Shown here piece by piece: positions 13,415-16,733 of a stretch of DNA of 16,733 bases. Below the pieces are notes generated by a model, which saw nothing but the letters and a program-made list of their open reading frames with translations, was not told the DNA's origin and did no database searches. This DNA comes from QQUD01 sp039029915. GTDB lineage: Bacteria; Chloroflexota; Anaerolineae; Promineifilales; Promineifilaceae. A program made the translations under genes and the position numbers. Position 1 is the first letter of the stretch; every line of letters begins with the position of its first letter. Location: NCBI GenBank assembly GCA_039029915.1, contig JBCCFD010000132.1, positions 1 to 16,733 on the forward strand, in the 5' to 3' direction.

Positions 13415-14980
13415 ATGGAATATGATTACATCATAGTAGGTGCCGGTTCTGCTGGTTGTGTCTTAGCCAATCGATTGAGTAAAAATAAATCAAACCGTGT
13501 TTTAGTGTTAGAAGCCGGTGCCCCCGATAAAAAACAAGAAATTCATATCCCAGCCGGGTTTCCATCCCTTTTTAAGAGCGAAGTAGATTGGGCTTACGAA
13601 ACTGAACCCCAAGAACATGTAGACGGCCGTAAACTATTCTGGCCGCGCGGTAAAATGTTGGGGGGCACCAGTTCCATGAACGCTATGATTTATCAGCGCG
13701 GTAACCCTGCGGATTATGATGGTTGGGCCAAGCAAGGGAATGAAGAGTGGGGCTGGGAAGATGTGGTGCCATACTTTAAAAAGGCTGAAAATCAGGAGCG
13801 GGGTGGTAATGCCATGCACGGTGTTGGCGGTCCCCTAAATGTTGCTGATTTGCGGGAAATCAATCCGCTGTCTGAGCGGTTTATTGATGCAGCGGTGCAA
13901 GCTGGATACCCTAGAAACGAAGATTTTAATGATGGTAATCAGGCCGGATTTGGCCGATATCAAGTTACGCAAAAGAAAGGAAAAAGAAACAGTACGGCCG
14001 TTGCCTACCTCAAGCCAGCCCTTACCCGCCCAAATCTGACTGCAGAAACTGAGGCCCACGTCATGCGGCTTACCTTTGACGGTAAAAAATGTACGGGTTT
14101 GGTGTACCAGCAGGGTGGGCAGAAGCATCAAGTGGCGGCAACAAAAGAAGTGATTCTTTGCGGTGGGACCATTAATTCACCTCAAATTTTAATGCTCTCA
14201 GGTATAGGTCCAGCTGAACATTTAAAAGAGCACGGGATCGATGTTGTGATGGATTTACCTGGTGTGGGTGAAAACTTACAAGATCACTTGGCGGTGATGT
14301 TAACTTACCACTGTCCGCAGCCTATTTCGCTTGCCAGTGCTGAGTCGGTTGGTAACCTAGCCAAATATTTGCTATTGAAAAAAGGGATGCTCACATCAAA
14401 TGTTGGTGAATCAGGTGGGTTTATAAAAATCAATGAGGATTCACCTGCCCCTGATATACAATATCATTTTGCCCCTGCTTTTTTTGTGCTGCATGGTTTT
14501 GATAATCCTGAAGGGCATGGGTTCACTATCGGCCCGACGTTGGTCAACGTCAAAAGTAAAGGTTATATCAAGTTGAAAGGGAACGATCCTTTCTTACACC
14601 CTGAAATTCAACCCAATTATTTTTCAGATGAAAGAGATATGGATTTGATGGTTGCAGGCATGCGCGTGGCGCGAAAAATTGCGGCTCAGGCTGCTTTTGA
14701 TGGCTTTAGAGGCGAAGAACATTTACCAGGAGAAGCGGCTCAAACGGATGAAGAGCTTAAAGCGCATATCCGTAAATTTGTGCAAACGCTTTATCATCCA
14801 GTAGGCACCTGTAAGATGGGTGTTGACCCGATGGCGGTTGTAAACCCTTCTCTCCAAGTTCAAGGCGTGGAAAATTTGCGAGTTGTGGATGCATCCGTAA
14901 TGCCGACCATTATTAATGCCAACACCAACGCCCCAACCATTATGATTGCTGAAAAAGTGGCAGATATGATTTTGAGCTAA
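13415..14980 (+). CDS. GMC-family FAD oxidoreductase (choline/alcohol dehydrogenase-like)
   Basis: The 521 residues begin with the dinucleotide-binding motif YDYIIVGAGSAGCVLANRLS and the FAD-contacting EAG about 25 residues on. GMC signature 1 is present around RGKMLGGTSSMNAMIYQRG, and signature 2 around GGTINSPQILMLSGIGP. The C-terminal LYHPVGTCKMG carries the catalytic His461, and NTNAPTIM the partner Asn505, 44 residues apart as in choline oxidase. Such enzymes oxidise primary alcohols to aldehydes with FAD. BetA-type choline dehydrogenase is the closest well-known relative, but general alcohol or polyethylene glycol dehydrogenases look alike. ATG 13415 follows AGGAG at 13404-13408. ACGGCCGT sites lie at 13623 (Asp-Gly-Arg) and 13994 (Thr-Ala-Val). 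It is the last gene on this strand before a convergent transporter. Confidence 0.9.
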   Translation: MEYDYIIVGAGSAGCVLANRLSKNKSNRVLVLEAGAPDKKQEIHIPAGFPSLFKSEVDWAYETEPQEHVDGRKLFWPRGKMLGGTSSMNAMIYQRGNPADYDGWAKQGNEEWGWEDVVPYFKKAENQERGGNAMHGVGGPLNVADLREINPLSERFIDAAVQAGYPRNEDFNDGNQAGFGRYQVTQKKGKRNSTAVAYLKPALTRPNLTAETEAHVMRLTFDGKKCTGLVYQQGGQKHQVAATKEVILCGGTINSPQILMLSGIGPAEHLKEHGIDVVMDLPGVGENLQDHLAVMLTYHCPQPISLASAESVGNLAKYLLLKKGMLTSNVGESGGFIKINEDSPAPDIQYHFAPAFFVLHGFDNPEGHGFTIGPTLVNVKSKGYIKLKGNDPFLHPEIQPNYFSDERDMDLMVAGMRVARKIAAQAAFDGFRGEEHLPGEAAQTDEELKAHIRKFVQTLYHPVGTCKMGVDPMAVVNPSLQVQGVENLRVVDASVMPTIINANTNAPTIMIAEKVADMILS

Positions 14981-15155
14981 CTATTTTCATTTGACGATGA
15001 ATTTAAGCGTGGCGTTTGCGCTCTACCATTTTCTGGTATGAATGCTTTATCTAAATGTTGAATAATTACAAATTGTATAAAGTTTGCCTCTCGCGTAAGC
15101 TGATAGATTACCCTATAAACTAAATGGTGGGTAGAGGACGAAAACCACTTTTTAG

Positions 15156-16082
15156 TTAAGATTGTATTCTTGGCTTAAAAACGGCCGTTTTCCCCAATAA
15201 TTGCCCTAATAAGACGCCAATCAAGACCAGACAGACCCCTAACCACTGAGTTGCAGCGAGCCGTTCCCCTAAAAACAGAAACGACCATAAAATGACAAGC
15301 GCCGTTTCTAATGGTGAAATAAGAGCCATTTCACCACTGCCAATTGTGGAAACGGCCGTATAAGTCATCCACCGACCAATATAGGTTGAAAAAACACCTA
15401 AAATGATAATTGTGATCCAACCTAGCGCCCCGGGCACAAAGGTGTCAAGCTGGCCGGTTCGTGCCCCTTCAAACAGCCAATATCCCAACATCATGATGGC
15501 TGGAACGATGACCTGAAATGCGCTGATTTGCCAAAGATTATGCTGTTTTAAATTTCGCTGAACAAGAATCATTTGGGTAGCGAAACAGGAGCTACCTACC
15601 AAAATAAGCAAAACCCCTCTGAAATCAACCTGTACGTTTCCAGTTGAATTGACTAACAAAATGACCCCACTGATTCCCAATATCAGTCGAAGCCCTTTAA
15701 CGGCCGTAAACGACTCTCCCAAGGCTGTTAAAATCAGTAGGGTGAATACAAGATAACAGCCAATCCCTAAAACCTAGGCAGTAGATGCTTGCAGATAAAT
15801 AAAGCTGTTGAAGAAGCTGAGTAACGCAATCCCATTAAGCACCCCACAAATGAGGGAAACTCGAAAGCCTTGGCGATTTAACGGCCGTTCCTCTCCTTTA
15901 ACCACACCCCAGTTAGTAAATGCTAAGGTGACCAAAAAAAGGGATGCGCCAAATAAAAAACGGGCACTTAGCAAGGTTGCCGGACTCATCCCGTTGTTAA
16001 AAACTGCTTTAGCCAGCGGTGAATTTGATGAGTATATAAAGTAGGTCGCAATTGCGATAAACCAGCCAGTCTGCTTGCTCAT
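15156..16082 (-). pseudogene. EamA/DMT-family transporter interrupted by one in-frame amber codon
   Basis: Read from ATG 16082, the frame encodes MSKQTGWFIAIATYFIYSSNS and further hydrophobic helices, as in 10-TM drug/metabolite transporters, up to YLQASTA. There a TAG (15776-15774) intervenes. The same frame then continues without shift as VLGIGCYLVFTLLILTALGE, and runs to TAA at 15158-15156 through the second EamA domain (STIGSGEMALISPLETALVILWSFLFLGERL). Total length would be 308 codons, the normal EamA size. The two parts are not rearranged, so one substitution (for example CAG to TAG in the fourth helix) explains the break. It may be a recent pseudogene, a sequencing error, or read through; nothing indicates recoding. 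No Shine-Dalgarno is visible before ATG 16082. It carries four ACGGCCGT sites, two on each side of half-length. Confidence 0.85.
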
Positions 16083-16186
16083 TCGAGAAGCATAGCAGGG
16101 AATGCCATTTGTGCTATCCTTTGGCGGTGCTGGATATCTATAGCTGATATCTTATTCGTGACACATCAAACAAAATCGGAGGTATT

Positions 16187-16733
16187 TTGGAACAAAAAGT
16201 AGCAATTTTGACAGCGGCAGGCAGCGGCATGGGGGCAGGTATTGCTCGAAAGGTTGCTGCAGCGGGTTATAAAGTCGCCATTTTATCCTCATCGGGTAAA
16301 GGGGAAGCGTTAGCCAGTGAACTGGGTGGTCTTGGGCTGACGGGGTCAAATTTGGTGGTGGCTGATCTTGAAAAATTAGTGAACATGACTATGGCGCAAT
16401 ACGGCCGTATTGACGCTGTCGTTAATAGCGCTGGGCACGGTCCTAAAGGTCAAATCCTTGAGATCAGTGATGAAGATTGGATTTTAGGCATGGAAGTTTA
16501 TTTCCTCAATGTGGTTCGTGTCGCTCGACTGGTGACCCCACACATGGTTGCTAATGGGGGCGGGGCGATTGTGAACATTTCAACCTACGCCACGTTTGAA
16601 CCGGATAAGAACTTCCCAACCTCTGGTGCCTTTCGCTCGAGTTTGGCGGCCTTTACCAAGCTCTTTTCAGATGAATATGCTGCACAAAATGTGCGCATGA
16701 ACAATATTTTGCCGGGATTTATTGATAGCTTGC
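16187..16733 (+). CDS. SDR-fold protein lacking the YxxxK catalytic pair, 3' end outside window
   Basis: The open frame runs to the window edge (182 residues seen). It starts at TTG 16187, close behind GGAGG at 16178-16182. The SDR fold is clear: VAILTAAGSGMGAGIA (cofactor loop, ~5-20), a shortened beta2-beta4 region, GRIDAVVNSAGHG (NAG motif at ~80-83), Asn108 and VNISTYATFEPD (Ser132 at the catalytic Ser position). At the active-site helix, where YxxxK is expected, the sequence is GAFRSSLAAFTKLF, with Phe149 for Tyr and Leu153 for Lys. MNNILPGFIDSL follows. I recall a recognisable SDR subgroup with this 'AFRxxLAxFTKLF' segment, so this is probably a family trait rather than decay. Its reaction is unknown. 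It is transcribed divergently from the EamA gene. ACGGCCGT at 16401 is read as Tyr-Gly-Arg. Confidence 0.8.
   Translation, partial: MEQKVAILTAAGSGMGAGIARKVAAAGYKVAILSSSGKGEALASELGGLGLTGSNLVVADLEKLVNMTMAQYGRIDAVVNSAGHGPKGQILEISDEDWILGMEVYFLNVVRVARLVTPHMVANGGGAIVNISTYATFEPDKNFPTSGAFRSSLAAFTKLFSDEYAAQNVRMNNILPGFIDSL

Larger units (their letters stand above)
581..16408. repeat. Dispersed highly iterated palindrome ACGGCCGT (26 copies)
   Basis: Copies begin at 581, 1057, 2615, 2825, 3575, 4185, 4994, 5105, 5330, 5683, 6781, 7205, 8740, 9245, 10061, 10934, 11489, 11757, 12793, 13623, 13994, 15181, 15352, 15700, 15881 and 16401. Thirteen are the 10-mer AACGGCCGTT. All lie in coding sequence, in every register: Thr-Ala-Val 17 times, x-Gly-Arg 5 times, Arg-Pro 4 times. 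Every gene has at least one except the partial VOC gene, the YciI-like gene and the small phosphatase-like gene. Random expectation for an octamer is about 0.25 in this length. Confidence 0.95.

Noticed and set aside
15024..15038. TACCA-TTTTC-TGGTA hairpin in the convergent gap after the GMC gene
   Set aside because: A five-base stem with no T tract is too weak to call a terminator. The looser match of CTCTACCATTT with the AAATGGTGGGTAGAG segment at 15123-15136 is interrupted by extra bases.
15774..15776. Amber codon in the EamA gene as a pyrrolysine or programmed recoding site
   Set aside because: There is no pyrrolysine machinery or stimulatory structure in view; a point nonsense mutation or sequence error is simpler.
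16133..16151. Two GATATC palindromes 7 bp apart in the divergent gap before the last SDR, as an operator
   Set aside because: Short AT-rich hexamers are common by chance, and no promoter of good quality overlaps them.
1..16733. CRISPR array, prophage, transposon, toxin-antitoxin or tRNA genes
   Set aside because: I looked for repeat-spacer structure, transposase/integrase motifs, small overlapping toxin pairs and cloverleaf folds and saw none.

Overview
The window is a stretch of a bacterial chromosome at medium GC, densely coded on both strands, with mostly metabolic and stress genes. It contains no rRNA, tRNA, CRISPR array, transposase, integrase or phage gene that I can see. The mix of genes (VOC protein, AlkC-type glycosylase, AldO-type alditol oxidase, a bacterial P450, M20 peptidase, GMC oxidoreductase, several SDRs) and the decayed intergenic repeats suggest a large-genome environmental heterotroph. 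A Chloroflexota (Anaerolineae-like) origin is my best guess, but no marker gene is present to prove it.

Layout. (1) 2-1636, plus strand: the 3' end of a VOC/glyoxalase-fold gene, then an AlkC-like DNA alkylation repair glycosylase. (2) 1643-2943: tandem repeats that form a bidirectional terminator, then a minus-strand lipoprotein serine hydrolase of the class C beta-lactamase fold. (3) 3075-6202, plus strand: a probable operon of a YciI-like protein, an SDR, a two-TM protein with a possible scramblase-like domain, and an alditol oxidase. (4) 9023-6199, minus strand: a chromate-response operon, chrB-chrA followed by a low-molecular-weight phosphatase/ArsC-like gene with a variant P-loop. (5) 9204-12634, plus strand: an unrecognised protein overlapping a cytochrome P450 start, then an M20 metallopeptidase. 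(6) 12772-14980, plus strand: a hot-dog thioesterase and a GMC oxidoreductase separated by a decayed intergenic repeat. (7) 16082-15156, minus strand: an EamA/DMT transporter split by one in-frame amber codon. (8) 16187 to the end: an SDR that has lost the YxxxK pair.

The most striking signal is not a gene. The palindrome ACGGCCGT occurs 26 times in 16.7 kb (about one per 640 bp), where about 0.25 would be expected by chance. All copies lie inside coding sequence, in all three frame registers, and mostly read Thr-Ala-Val. Only 7 other CGGCCG sites exist, so the full octamer, often extended to AACGGCCGTT, is what is enriched. It behaves like the cyanobacterial HIP1 octamer (GCGATCGC) but with a different sequence, and the window offers no explanation for it.
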